A stretch of DNA of 15,620 nucleotides, from positions 1-15,620 of the forward strand of contig CAYGBM010000039.1 of assembly GCA_964348225.1 (NCBI GenBank). Reading direction: 5' to 3'. The stretch comes from CAYGBM01 sp964348225. GTDB lineage: Bacteria; Patescibacteriota; Minisyncoccia; Minisyncoccales; CG1-02-41-26. Of this stretch, positions 5,642 through 10,986 are shown in pieces (the first letter of the stretch is position 1; each line of letters starts with the position of its first letter). A model generated the notes under the pieces. It was not told where the DNA came from. It saw only the letters and a list, made by a program, of their open reading frames with translations, and ran no database searches. Made by a program: the position numbers and the translations under genes.

Positions 5642-6382
5642 ATGAAACGCCTCGTTCTTATATCCATAATAGCTGCAGCACTACTATGGATACCGATATT
5701 CGTATTCGCTGCGGTTGGTACCTCTGCTGAGCCGCATCCGGTGATCCAGCGGACAGAGACAGAAACTCACTTTACGATGACACGGGCGAAGACGGAAATC
5801 ACGTACTGTCATTCGCCAACCCTCGCCGGCGTGTACTTCGGCGAGAAACTACAGGTCGTTCAGAATCAGTTTAACGCACATGGTGACGTCGTAGCCATCG
5901 CCAGCGGACAAATCGTCGTTCCAGTTGACTATACTGCTGATCAGGTCCAAATGGCGATGACAGACTCAGACGCGGTTTTTGTGAATACCACCGGGATGAT
6001 TATCGTCAAGATGACGGAGAATGAGGTTGACAAGATAACCGCCTTCATCTACACAACTGGTTCTGAGGGTCAAATTCTCCAGGCAAGCGAGGATACTCAG
6101 GTTCGCGGTCCTACATTCAACGAGCTGATATGCGCGACCGCCATGCATGACCCGGAGGAGTGGATTCCCTACCATCTGTCAACAGAGGTGCAGAAGGACA
6201 TCGCTGACATCAAACAGGGCGAGGTCATCCAAGTTCTAAAGACTCCAACAGACGTGGCAAAGGCTTACTGGGTACAGCTACAGCCGGAGATGACGTCATG
6301 GATGTCGGGACTTTCGCCTCCTCAATACCAGCGAACAGAGGATATGACCGGCGGAGTGGACGACGTTGTTTTCGTTCCATAG
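5642..6382 (+). CDS. Secreted hypothetical protein
   Basis: A 246-residue protein. It has a classic Sec signal: basic start MKRL, hydrophobic core LISIIAAALLWIPIFV, then FAAVG with likely cleavage near residues 23-24. The mature part is mixed, with many Thr and Val residues and Cys only at two positions, in TYCHS and LICATA, which could form a disulfide. I recognise no family. The ATG at 5642 has a strong SD (AAAGGAGG) that lies in a hairpin. Its codons are clearly GC-richer than those of the flanking genes, as with the orphan at 2460, suggesting foreign origin. It is a single-gene unit with its own promoter and structured leader, followed by long hairpins. Confidence 0.75.
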   Translation: MKRLVLISIIAAALLWIPIFVFAAVGTSAEPHPVIQRTETETHFTMTRAKTEITYCHSPTLAGVYFGEKLQVVQNQFNAHGDVVAIASGQIVVPVDYTADQVQMAMTDSDAVFVNTTGMIIVKMTENEVDKITAFIYTTGSEGQILQASEDTQVRGPTFNELICATAMHDPEEWIPYHLSTEVQKDIADIKQGEVIQVLKTPTDVAKAYWVQLQPEMTSWMSGLSPPQYQRTEDMTGGVDDVVFVP

Positions 6383-6399
6383 GCTGACGGCTTATGGAA
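6375..6399 (+). other. Hairpin overlapping the stop codon of the secreted gene
   Basis: TTCCATA (6375-6381) pairs with TATGGAA (6393-6399), with a short inner GC stem. The TAG stop is in the 5' arm. It may shield the mRNA end. Confidence 0.5.
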
Positions 6400-6416
6400 T
6401 CATCCATGACACAACA

Positions 6417-6450
6417 TAGCTTGTGGACAGGTTCTTATGTCCACAAGCTA
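6417..6450 (+). terminator. Long perfect hairpin after the secreted gene
   Basis: TAGCTTGTGGACA (6417-6429) and TGTCCACAAGCTA (6438-6450) form a perfect 13-bp stem with an 8-base loop. No T run follows, so it is more likely an mRNA-stabilising end or a protein-binding palindrome than a true intrinsic terminator. The remaining gap to 6605 holds only a small GCCC/GGGC hairpin near 6494-6505 and CCTTCC/GGGAGG near 6546-6564. Confidence 0.5.
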
Positions 6451-6605
6451 GATCCCACCTTAAAAATCAATCTTCCGAATTTTCTACCCAGCCCACCAGG
6501 GCAAAAAACCTGCAAGAATGAGTTTTTATCCCACCTATATCCTTCCTTCCTACCCAAGGGAGGATTTCGCTTTTATTTAGGAATAATTGCTTATTTTTCT
6601 AAAGA

Positions 6606-6637
6606 ACCCTTGACAAACCTGTTTGCAAGGGTAGAAT
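6606..6637 (+). promoter_or_regulatory. Promoter with operator-like inverted repeat
   Basis: TTGACA (6610-6615), a 16-base spacer, then TAGAAT (6632-6637). An inverted repeat overlaps the -35 and spacer: ACCCTTG(a)CAAAC at 6606-6618 and GTTTGCAAGGGT at 6621-6632, 12 paired bases with one bulged A. Its position suggests repressor binding. It drives the structured RNA that follows. Confidence 0.7.
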
Positions 6638-6643
6638 AATAAT

Positions 6644-6833
6644 TGAAACTACCCCTTGCCTTTAACTAAGGCTCTGCGAGCTTTTGCCGAAAGGCTGCAG
6701 GCCACGTCTTGGTTCTACGACCTTGGAGCAATGGTAGAGCCAAGACTCCTCTCCGTACTTTTTACAACCCACCGATATACTATACACCCAGCCAAACTTT
6801 CTTCCTTTGCACCTTCCTGCCTGGGTGTTTTTT
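6644..6833 (+). ncRNA. Candidate structured RNA, about 190 nt
   Basis: Between a good promoter and a strong terminator lies a GC-richer stretch with no plausible reading frame but clear folding. GCCTT-taact-AAGGC (6658-6672) may compete with a larger stem formed by CTGC/GCAG (6674-6677 with 6697-6700) around GCC-GAAA-GGC (6686-6695). Next, GTCTTGGTTCTAC (6706-6718) pairs with GTAGAGCCAAGAC (6734-6746) in 13 bp with one G-U, closing a 15-base loop that ends in GGAGCAATG. A pyrimidine-rich single strand then leads to the terminator. I looked for signatures of RNase P RNA, SRP RNA, tmRNA, 6S and T-box leaders and saw none. recG has its own promoter downstream, so this is probably a free RNA, not a recG leader. 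Confidence 0.6.
6784..6833 (+). terminator. Terminator of the structured RNA
   Basis: ACACCCAG (6784-6791) pairs with CTGGGTGT (6821-6828), followed by a T run to 6833. The loop of 29 bases is long and pyrimidine-rich, which is unusual. Confidence 0.75.
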
Positions 6834-6904
6834 CGTGCTAAAAATCAGCGTTAATTAGTTTTTTATTGCTATTTTTTAGACGGAAATAGCGCAAATCCAG
6901 AAGA

Positions 6905-6933
6905 TTGATAAAAAAAGTGGGGTTTGATAGAAT
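6905..6933 (+). promoter_or_regulatory. recG promoter giving a leaderless mRNA
   Basis: TTGATA (6905-6910), an exact 17-base spacer, then TAGAAT (6928-6933). The expected start at about 6940 lies only three bases before the ATG at 6943, leaving no room for an SD. Confidence 0.7.
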
Positions 6934-6942
6934 GATGGCAGC

Positions 6943-9210
6943 ATGACCCTTGATACTCCTATTAATCAAATACCGAAAATAGGGCCGACTTTCCAGAATA
7001 GGCTTAGGAGAATGGGGATTAAAACTGTGGGTGATTTGCTTTGGCATTTTCCTCATCGCTATGAGGATTTTTCCAATATTGTGCCTATTTCCAAAATCAA
7101 GCTAAACGAGAATGTCTGTATTTTAGGGAAAATCTTAGAAATCAAGAACTCAAGAACCTGGAAAAAGAGAATGATTTTAACCCAAGCCATTGTTGAGGAT
7201 AAGACCGGCGCTATCAAGGCTGTCTGGTTCAACCAGCCCTATTTAATAAAAACCCTGAAGCAGGGAGATAATGTTTGCTTAGCTGGCAGGGTAAATTTAA
7301 GAGAAGATGGGGTTTTTCTTTCAAGCCCTGCTTATGAAAAAGTGTCTCGGGGCAATGATTTGACCCATACAGGAAGGCTTATCCCGGTTTACCCAGAAAC
7401 AGAGAGACTTTCTTCAAGGTGGTTGAGGTATATTTTAAAGCCTTTATTGCAGAAATTTAAAAATACCCTTGCAGAAACATTGCCGCCACAACTTATTAAA
7501 GAACACAAGCTCTTGCCTATTAACCAAGCACTTTGGCAGATTCATTTTCCTGATTCCATAGAGCAAGCAGAAAAAGCCAGGGCTCGTTTTTCTTTTGAAG
7601 AGCTTTTTCTCATTGAACTTTCTGTTTTAAAAGAAAGACTAAGGCTAAACAAGGAAAAAGCCTCTGTTATCCCTTTAAACATTGAGTTAACCAAAGAATT
7701 TGTGGCTTCTTTGCCTTTTAAATTAACTGATGCTCAAAGAAAATGCGCTTGGCAAATCTTAAAAGACTTGGGGAAAGCCCGTCCTATGTCCCGGCTACTT
7801 GAAGGAGATGTTGGCTCTGGCAAAACAGTTGTTGCTGTTATTGCCAGCTTAAACACAGTAAAAGCCGGCTACCAAGTGGCTTTTATGGCACCAACCGAAA
7901 TTTTAGCCAAACAGCATTTTAGAGAAGTTTCAAAACTACTCAGACCCTTTAAGATAAGAATTGCCCTTTTAACAGGCAAAGACGATAAAATTGTTTCTCA
8001 GAAGCTAGGACATACAACAAAATCAGGGTTTGTGCCTGAAATTCTGGAGATTTCCCGGCAAAGAATCTTAGACAAAGCAAGAAAAGGAGAGATTGACATT
8101 CTTATTGGCACCCATGCTTTAATCCAAGATAAGGTCAAGTTCGGCAATCTCGCTTTGTGTATTATTGATGAACAGCACAGATTCGGTGTTGAGCAACGAG
8201 CCCGCCTTTGCCAGCCAAAGCTGGCTTCGGCGGGCAAAGCAAAGCTAACAAGTCAAAAGTTTCTTATTCCTCACTTGTTGTCAATGACTGCCACCCCTAT
8301 TCCCCGTACCTTGGCTTTAACCATTTACGGCGATTTAGACTTGTCAATTATTGATGAAATGCCCAAGGGCAGAAAAAGGGTAATAACCGAGGTTATTCCA
8401 CCAGAACAAAGAGAAAAAACCTATGATTTTATAAGAAAGCAGGTGAAAGGTGGCAAGCAGGTATTTGTCATCTGCCCCAGAATAGAATCAGTGAAAACAG
8501 AGTCGGCGCTAATAGAATCAATGGAACCCGAAACAGAAAAAGCAAGCCAAGAAAATGGTTCAATCCATAGCGATCGCTCTGAATTGAACCAGAGCAAAAG
8601 TAAAGATATTTTGGGTTGGGCAGAAGCAAAAGCAGTAAAACAAGAATACGAAAAGCTCTCCAAAAAGGTTTTTCCTGATCTGAAAGTGGCGATGCTGCAT
8701 GGCAGAATGAAATCAAAAGAAAAAGAAAAGATAATGAAGGATTTTAAAGCTGGAAAAATTGATATTTTGGTTTCAACCTCGGTAGTTGAGGTAGGGGTGG
8801 ACATACCCAAAGCCACGGTGATGATGATTGAAGGCTCAGAACGTTTTGGCCTAGCCCAATTGCATCAGTTCCGGGGCAGGGTGGGTAGGTCGGACATTCA
8901 GTCCTATTGTTTTTTGCTTACTGACTCCCCAGCCAAACGAACAGGTCAAAGGTTAAGGGCTATTGTTAAAGCGGAAAGCGGGTTTGAGCTGGCAGAAAAA
9001 GATTTGGAAATCAGAGGACCTGGCAGTTTGTATGGAGTTAAACAATGGGGAATACCTGATTTAGCTATGGAAAACCTTAAAAACATAGCCCTTGTTGAAA
9101 AAACAAGGGAGGCTGCCAAAGAAATCTTGCAAGAATCGCCTGATTTAAAAAAATACCCCCCTTTAAGAGAGCGGCTCAAAACTTTCCAAAAAAGAATCCA
9201 TTTTGAGTAA
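6943..9210 (+). CDS. recG: ATP-dependent DNA helicase RecG
   Basis: RecG remodels stalled replication forks and branch-migrates Holliday junctions and R-loops. All hallmarks are present: an N-terminal wedge/OB region (about residues 1-250, with the HFPHRYEDFS motif), Walker A GDVGSGKT (288-295), DEQH box (409-412), motif III TATPIPRT, and the QFRGRVGR motif (642-649), followed by the TRG-type C-terminal segment (ELAEKDLEIRGPG). It is 755 residues against about 690 usually. The excess is mostly two insertions: one of 12 codons from a GC-rich palindrome (420-431) just after DEQHRFGVEQR, and one of roughly 45 residues (about 508-555) between CPRIES and AEAKAVKQEY, which contains a second palindrome. 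It appears intact, starts at a probable leaderless ATG and ends in a hairpin terminator. Confidence 0.97.
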   Translation: MTLDTPINQIPKIGPTFQNRLRRMGIKTVGDLLWHFPHRYEDFSNIVPISKIKLNENVCILGKILEIKNSRTWKKRMILTQAIVEDKTGAIKAVWFNQPYLIKTLKQGDNVCLAGRVNLREDGVFLSSPAYEKVSRGNDLTHTGRLIPVYPETERLSSRWLRYILKPLLQKFKNTLAETLPPQLIKEHKLLPINQALWQIHFPDSIEQAEKARARFSFEELFLIELSVLKERLRLNKEKASVIPLNIELTKEFVASLPFKLTDAQRKCAWQILKDLGKARPMSRLLEGDVGSGKTVVAVIASLNTVKAGYQVAFMAPTEILAKQHFREVSKLLRPFKIRIALLTGKDDKIVSQKLGHTTKSGFVPEILEISRQRILDKARKGEIDILIGTHALIQDKVKFGNLALCIIDEQHRFGVEQRARLCQPKLASAGKAKLTSQKFLIPHLLSMTATPIPRTLALTIYGDLDLSIIDEMPKGRKRVITEVIPPEQREKTYDFIRKQVKGGKQVFVICPRIESVKTESALIESMEPETEKASQENGSIHSDRSELNQSKSKDILGWAEAKAVKQEYEKLSKKVFPDLKVAMLHGRMKSKEKEKIMKDFKAGKIDILVSTSVVEVGVDIPKATVMMIEGSERFGLAQLHQFRGRVGRSDIQSYCFLLTDSPAKRTGQRLRAIVKAESGFELAEKDLEIRGPGSLYGVKQWGIPDLAMENLKNIALVEKTREAAKEILQESPDLKKYPPLRERLKTFQKRIHFE
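8200..8235 (+). repeat. 36-bp palindromic element inside recG
   Basis: The element is exactly symmetric: GCCCGCC, TTT, GCCAGC, loop CAAA, GCTGGC, TTC, GGCGGGC. It starts at codon position 1 and spans exactly 12 codons (420-431, ARLCQPKLASAG), inserted where RecG proteins have a short variable linker between the DEQH segment and motif III. It resembles Rickettsia palindromic elements in principle: a palindrome that adds a tolerated in-frame peptide. Confidence 0.8.
8556..8591 (+). repeat. Second palindrome in a recG insertion
   Basis: TGGTTCAAT (8556-8564) and ATTGAACCA (8583-8591) are exact inverted arms around the symmetric core AGCGATCGCT (8569-8578), with 4-base spacers on each side. The core includes GCGATCGC, the octamer known as HIP1 in cyanobacteria. 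It lies inside the roughly 45-residue insertion of RecG. A 10-base direct repeat AATAGAATCA at 8481 and 8511 suggests further duplication there. Confidence 0.7.
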
Positions 9211-9212
9211 AT

Positions 9213-9255
9213 TGTCCTAGCGATAAATCAATTTAGTACTAGGACATTTATTTTT
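9213..9255 (+). terminator. recG terminator hairpin
   Basis: TGTCCTAG (9213-9220) pairs with CTAGGACA (9239-9246), with an inner TAAAT/ATTTA stem, followed by TTTATTTTT. It starts three bases after the recG stop. Confidence 0.75.
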
Positions 9256-9303
9256 GTCCTAACTTTGTCCTATTTCAATCTACTTTTGTCCCAGCCTGTC
9301 CTA
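9255..9303 (+). repeat. Phased TGTCCTA repeats
   Basis: TGTCCTA occurs at 9255, 9266 and 9297, with the variant TGTCCCA at 9287; spacings are 11, 21 and 10 bases, near whole helical turns. Two more copies form the arms of the preceding hairpin. They could be protein-binding iterons or decayed heptamer repeats. Confidence 0.5.
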
Positions 9304-9318
9304 GCATTCCAAATTTTG

Positions 9319-9591
9319 TTAAATGAAAATCGGGTAATATAAAAATAATCCCACAATCAACAATATGATAATAATAAAAAGAAGCACCATTGCTGTTAAA
9401 AGTAGCCCTTGAAGAACCTGTCTTAGCTTGCTTTTGATTTTTTGCTTTCTATTTCTCAAATAAAAAAATAAGCATACCCCAAAAAGCACTAGCATTATCA
9501 ATAACCATACTATCATTGAACGCCCGCAAGAGGGACACATGGTTACAGGATAGAATTTCAAAATTTTGCTTTGTTTCTCGGATAGTTGCAT
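9319..9591 (-). CDS. Small two-helix membrane protein with CPSCG motif
   Basis: A 90-residue protein from ATG at 9591. After a short N-terminal region it has CPSCG (about residues 19-23), a lone Cys pair that may bind zinc or form a disulfide, then two membrane helices (IVWLLIMLVLFGVCLFFYL and LLLTAMVLLFIIIILLIVGLF) separated by a strongly basic loop (RNRKQKIKSKLRQ). This predicts a small inner-membrane hairpin protein with a cytoplasmic loop. I know no named family. The frame stays open upstream into tRNA-Glu, so I placed the start after the tRNA; no SD supports any of the possible ATGs (9591, 9540). It starts six bases after the mature tRNA end and is probably read from the tRNA promoter. 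Confidence 0.5.
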   Translation of the reverse strand: MQLSEKQSKILKFYPVTMCPSCGRSMIVWLLIMLVLFGVCLFFYLRNRKQKIKSKLRQVLQGLLLTAMVLLFIIIILLIVGLFLYYPIFI

Positions 9592-9596
9592 AGCTG

Positions 9597-9668
9597 TGAC
9601 GCCACGGGGAGTCGAACCCCGGTTGCAAGGTTGAAAACCTTGAGTCCTGACCACTAGACGATGGCGCC
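9597..9668 (-). tRNA. tRNA-Glu(TTC)
   Basis: A 72-base class I tRNA with acceptor GGCGCCA/TGGCGTC, anticodon stem CAAGG/CCTTG, loop TTTTCAA with anticodon TTC (GAA and GAG codons), T arm CGGGG-TTCGACT-CCCCG, discriminator A73. CCA is not encoded. Confidence 0.96.
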
Positions 9669-9681
9669 TAAAATCGTTGAT

Positions 9682-9710
9682 ATTGTAGCAGGAAAATTGA
9701 AAAAATTCAA
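9682..9710 (-). promoter_or_regulatory. Promoter of tRNA-Glu
   Basis: On the minus strand TTGAAT (9710-9705), a 17-base spacer, then TACAAT (9687-9682), 13 bases before the tRNA 5' end. It overlaps the divergent tsaD promoter. Confidence 0.75.
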
Positions 9711-9725
9711 GAAGTCAGCTATCAT
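9697..9725 (+). promoter_or_regulatory. tsaD promoter giving a leaderless mRNA
   Basis: TTGAAA (9697-9702), an exact 17-base spacer, then TATCAT (9720-9725). The expected +1 falls on the A of the ATG at 9732. The -35 shares the palindrome TTGAA-aaaa-TTCAA (9697-9710) with the tRNA-Glu -35. Confidence 0.75.
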
Positions 9726-9731
9726 TAACAT

Positions 9732-10952
9732 ATGATTATTTTAGCTATTGATACTTCTTGCGATGATACCGCTATCGCGGTAATAGAGGCGAAAGTACGC
9801 GAATATCAACGCGAAATAACGCCGAAATTTAAAACCTTAAGCAATGTAGTGTCATCGCAAGTGAAATTGCACCGGAAGTATGGAGGAGTTTATCCGACAC
9901 TGGCTAAGAGAGAACATCAGAAGAATCTTGTGCCAGTGCTGAAAAAAGCGTTAAGAGAAGCAAACTTACTGCAGAAATCTAAAATCTTAAATCTAAAATC
10001 TAAAAACCACATCTCAAAAGTTAAATCTTTAAAAAAGATACTGTCAAGAGAAGAAATTCTTTTTGAGAATTTAAAAGTCCTTTTAAACAAATATCAAAAA
10101 CCTAAAGTTGATGCAATTGCGGTGACGGTGGGACCAGGGCTTGAGCCGTGTTTGTGGGTTGGGGTGAACTTTGCTAAAGCCCTTGGTTGCTGGTGGAATG
10201 TGCCCATTATTCCGGTTAATCATATTGAAGCACACGCAGTCGCTGGCTTGCTGTTGCAAGCCAGCTCCAATTTTCAATTTTCAATTTTCAATTTTCAAAA
10301 ATCTCTTCCTGCTATTTGTTTGGTGGTTTCAGGAGGGCACACGCAGTTGATTTTGGTGGAGAAAATTGGCAAATATAAAATTATTGGAGAAACAAGAGAT
10401 GATGCAGCTGGTGAATGCTTTGACAAAACAGCAAGAATTCTAGGGCTAACCTATCCTGGAGGACCTGCCATTGCCCAGCAAGCTGGGCAATGGAAATTCC
10501 AAATTCCAAATTCCAAACTTAAAATAACATTGCCAAGACCCATGATTCACTCAAAAGATTACGACTTTTCTTTTTCAGGGTTGAAAACTGCTGTTCTTTA
10601 TGAATACAGAAAGCAACCAGACAAGGTTAGAAAATCAAAAGAGTATATCAGAGCAATGGCAAAAGAAATTCAGCGGGCAATTATAGATGTTTTAATTGCA
10701 AAAACAATCAAGGTAGTCAATAAATATAATGTAAAAAGTATAATGCTTGGTGGAGGAGTAGCAGCTAACGAAGAATTACGCAAACAATTCAACTACAAAC
10801 TACTAACTACAAACTACAAACTGAATTTTTTGGCACCGCCAAAAAATTTATGCACTGACAACGCAGCAATGATAGGAGCAACAGCTTATTTTCATTTAAA
10901 AGACAAGATACATTGGAAACAGGTAAAAACCAATGCTAATCTCCGAGTATAA
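9732..10952 (+). CDS. tsaD: tRNA threonylcarbamoyladenosine transferase TsaD
   Basis: TsaD transfers the threonylcarbamoyl group from TC-AMP to A37 of ANN-decoding tRNAs, working with TsaB and TsaE (neither is in this window). Evidence: N-terminal DTSCDDTAIAV, LSNVVSSQ, VDAIAVTVGPGL, metal ligands in NHIEAH (His164, His168), LVVSGGHTQL (198-207), DDAAGECFDKTARILGL, YPGGP and CTDNAAM with Asp376. It is 406 residues against about 340 usually. The extra length comes from in-frame low-complexity stretches at residues 82-90, 179-188, 255-263 and 354-362, each encoded by a tandem heptamer array, plus adjacent lysine-rich sequence (to about 122). All lie between conserved motifs, so the enzyme should still be active. 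It is probably leaderless and divergent from tRNA-Glu. Confidence 0.97.
   Translation: MIILAIDTSCDDTAIAVIEAKVREYQREITPKFKTLSNVVSSQVKLHRKYGGVYPTLAKREHQKNLVPVLKKALREANLLQKSKILNLKSKNHISKVKSLKKILSREEILFENLKVLLNKYQKPKVDAIAVTVGPGLEPCLWVGVNFAKALGCWWNVPIIPVNHIEAHAVAGLLLQASSNFQFSIFNFQKSLPAICLVVSGGHTQLILVEKIGKYKIIGETRDDAAGECFDKTARILGLTYPGGPAIAQQAGQWKFQIPNSKLKITLPRPMIHSKDYDFSFSGLKTAVLYEYRKQPDKVRKSKEYIRAMAKEIQRAIIDVLIAKTIKVVNKYNVKSIMLGGGVAANEELRKQFNYKLLTTNYKLNFLAPPKNLCTDNAAMIGATAYFHLKDKIHWKQVKTNANLRV
9975..10002 (+). repeat. Heptamer array AAATCTA in tsaD
   Basis: Four adjacent 7-base units: AAATCTA, AAATCTT, AAATCTA, AAATCTA, beginning at codon 82 and encoding KSKILNLKS. They sit in a region where TsaD families vary in length. 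A palindromic hexamer CTGCAG lies just before the array. Confidence 0.85.
10242..10265 (+). repeat. Perfect 10-bp hairpin in tsaD
   Basis: GCTGGCTTGC (10242-10251), loop TGTT, GCAAGCCAGC (10256-10265). It ends two bases before the second heptamer array and shares the GCTGGC core with the recG palindrome. Confidence 0.8.
10268..10295 (+). repeat. Heptamer array CAATTTT in tsaD
   Basis: Four perfect CAATTTT units plus a partial CAA, encoding the aromatic stretch NFQFSIFNFQ just before the conserved LVVSGGHT motif. Confidence 0.9.
10468..10493 (+). repeat. Perfect 12-bp hairpin in tsaD
   Basis: CCATTGCCCAGC (10468-10479), AA, GCTGGGCAATGG (10482-10493). The third heptamer array starts at the very next base. 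Confidence 0.85.
10494..10521 (+). repeat. Heptamer array AAATTCC in tsaD
   Basis: Three perfect AAATTCC units and a degenerate fourth (AAACTTA), encoding KFQIPNSKL at residues 255-263, directly fused to the preceding hairpin. Confidence 0.85.
10791..10848 (+). repeat. Heptamer array AACTACA followed by a hairpin in tsaD
   Basis: Units AACTACA, AACTACT, AACTACA, AACTACA (10791-10818) encode NYKLLTTNY. They are followed by the perfect inverted repeat AATTTTTTGGC (10824-10834), loop ACC, GCCAAAAAATT (10838-10848). That hairpin overlaps codons for the conserved APPKN.CTDN segment, so part of it may be native sequence. Confidence 0.8.
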
Positions 10953-10956
10953 GCTT

Positions 10957-10975
10957 GTTGGTATCTGATACCGAC
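10957..10975 (+). promoter_or_regulatory. Palindrome just before valS
   Basis: GTTGGTATC and GATACCGAC flank a single T; all nine positions pair if one T-G wobble is allowed in RNA. It lies 11 bases before the valS ATG, which lacks both an SD and a convincing promoter of its own. It could be an operator or an RNA element controlling valS. Confidence 0.45.
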
Positions 10976-10986
10976 AGACTTTAATT

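Noticed and set aside
6644..6833. RNase P, SRP, tmRNA, 6S RNA or T-box leader
   Set aside because: None of their conserved sequence blocks or overall 5'-3' pairing could be found by eye, so the RNA is left unnamed.
6394..6841. Short plus-strand frames between the secreted gene and recG
   Set aside because: They cross hairpins, a promoter and the structured RNA and have no start signals or coding character.
9592..9654. Upstream extension of the small membrane protein
   Set aside because: The extra 21 residues would be coded by tRNA-Glu itself.
9975..10002. CRISPR array
   Set aside because: Units are 7 bases with no spacers, and sit inside conserved coding genes; this is tandem repeat, not CRISPR.
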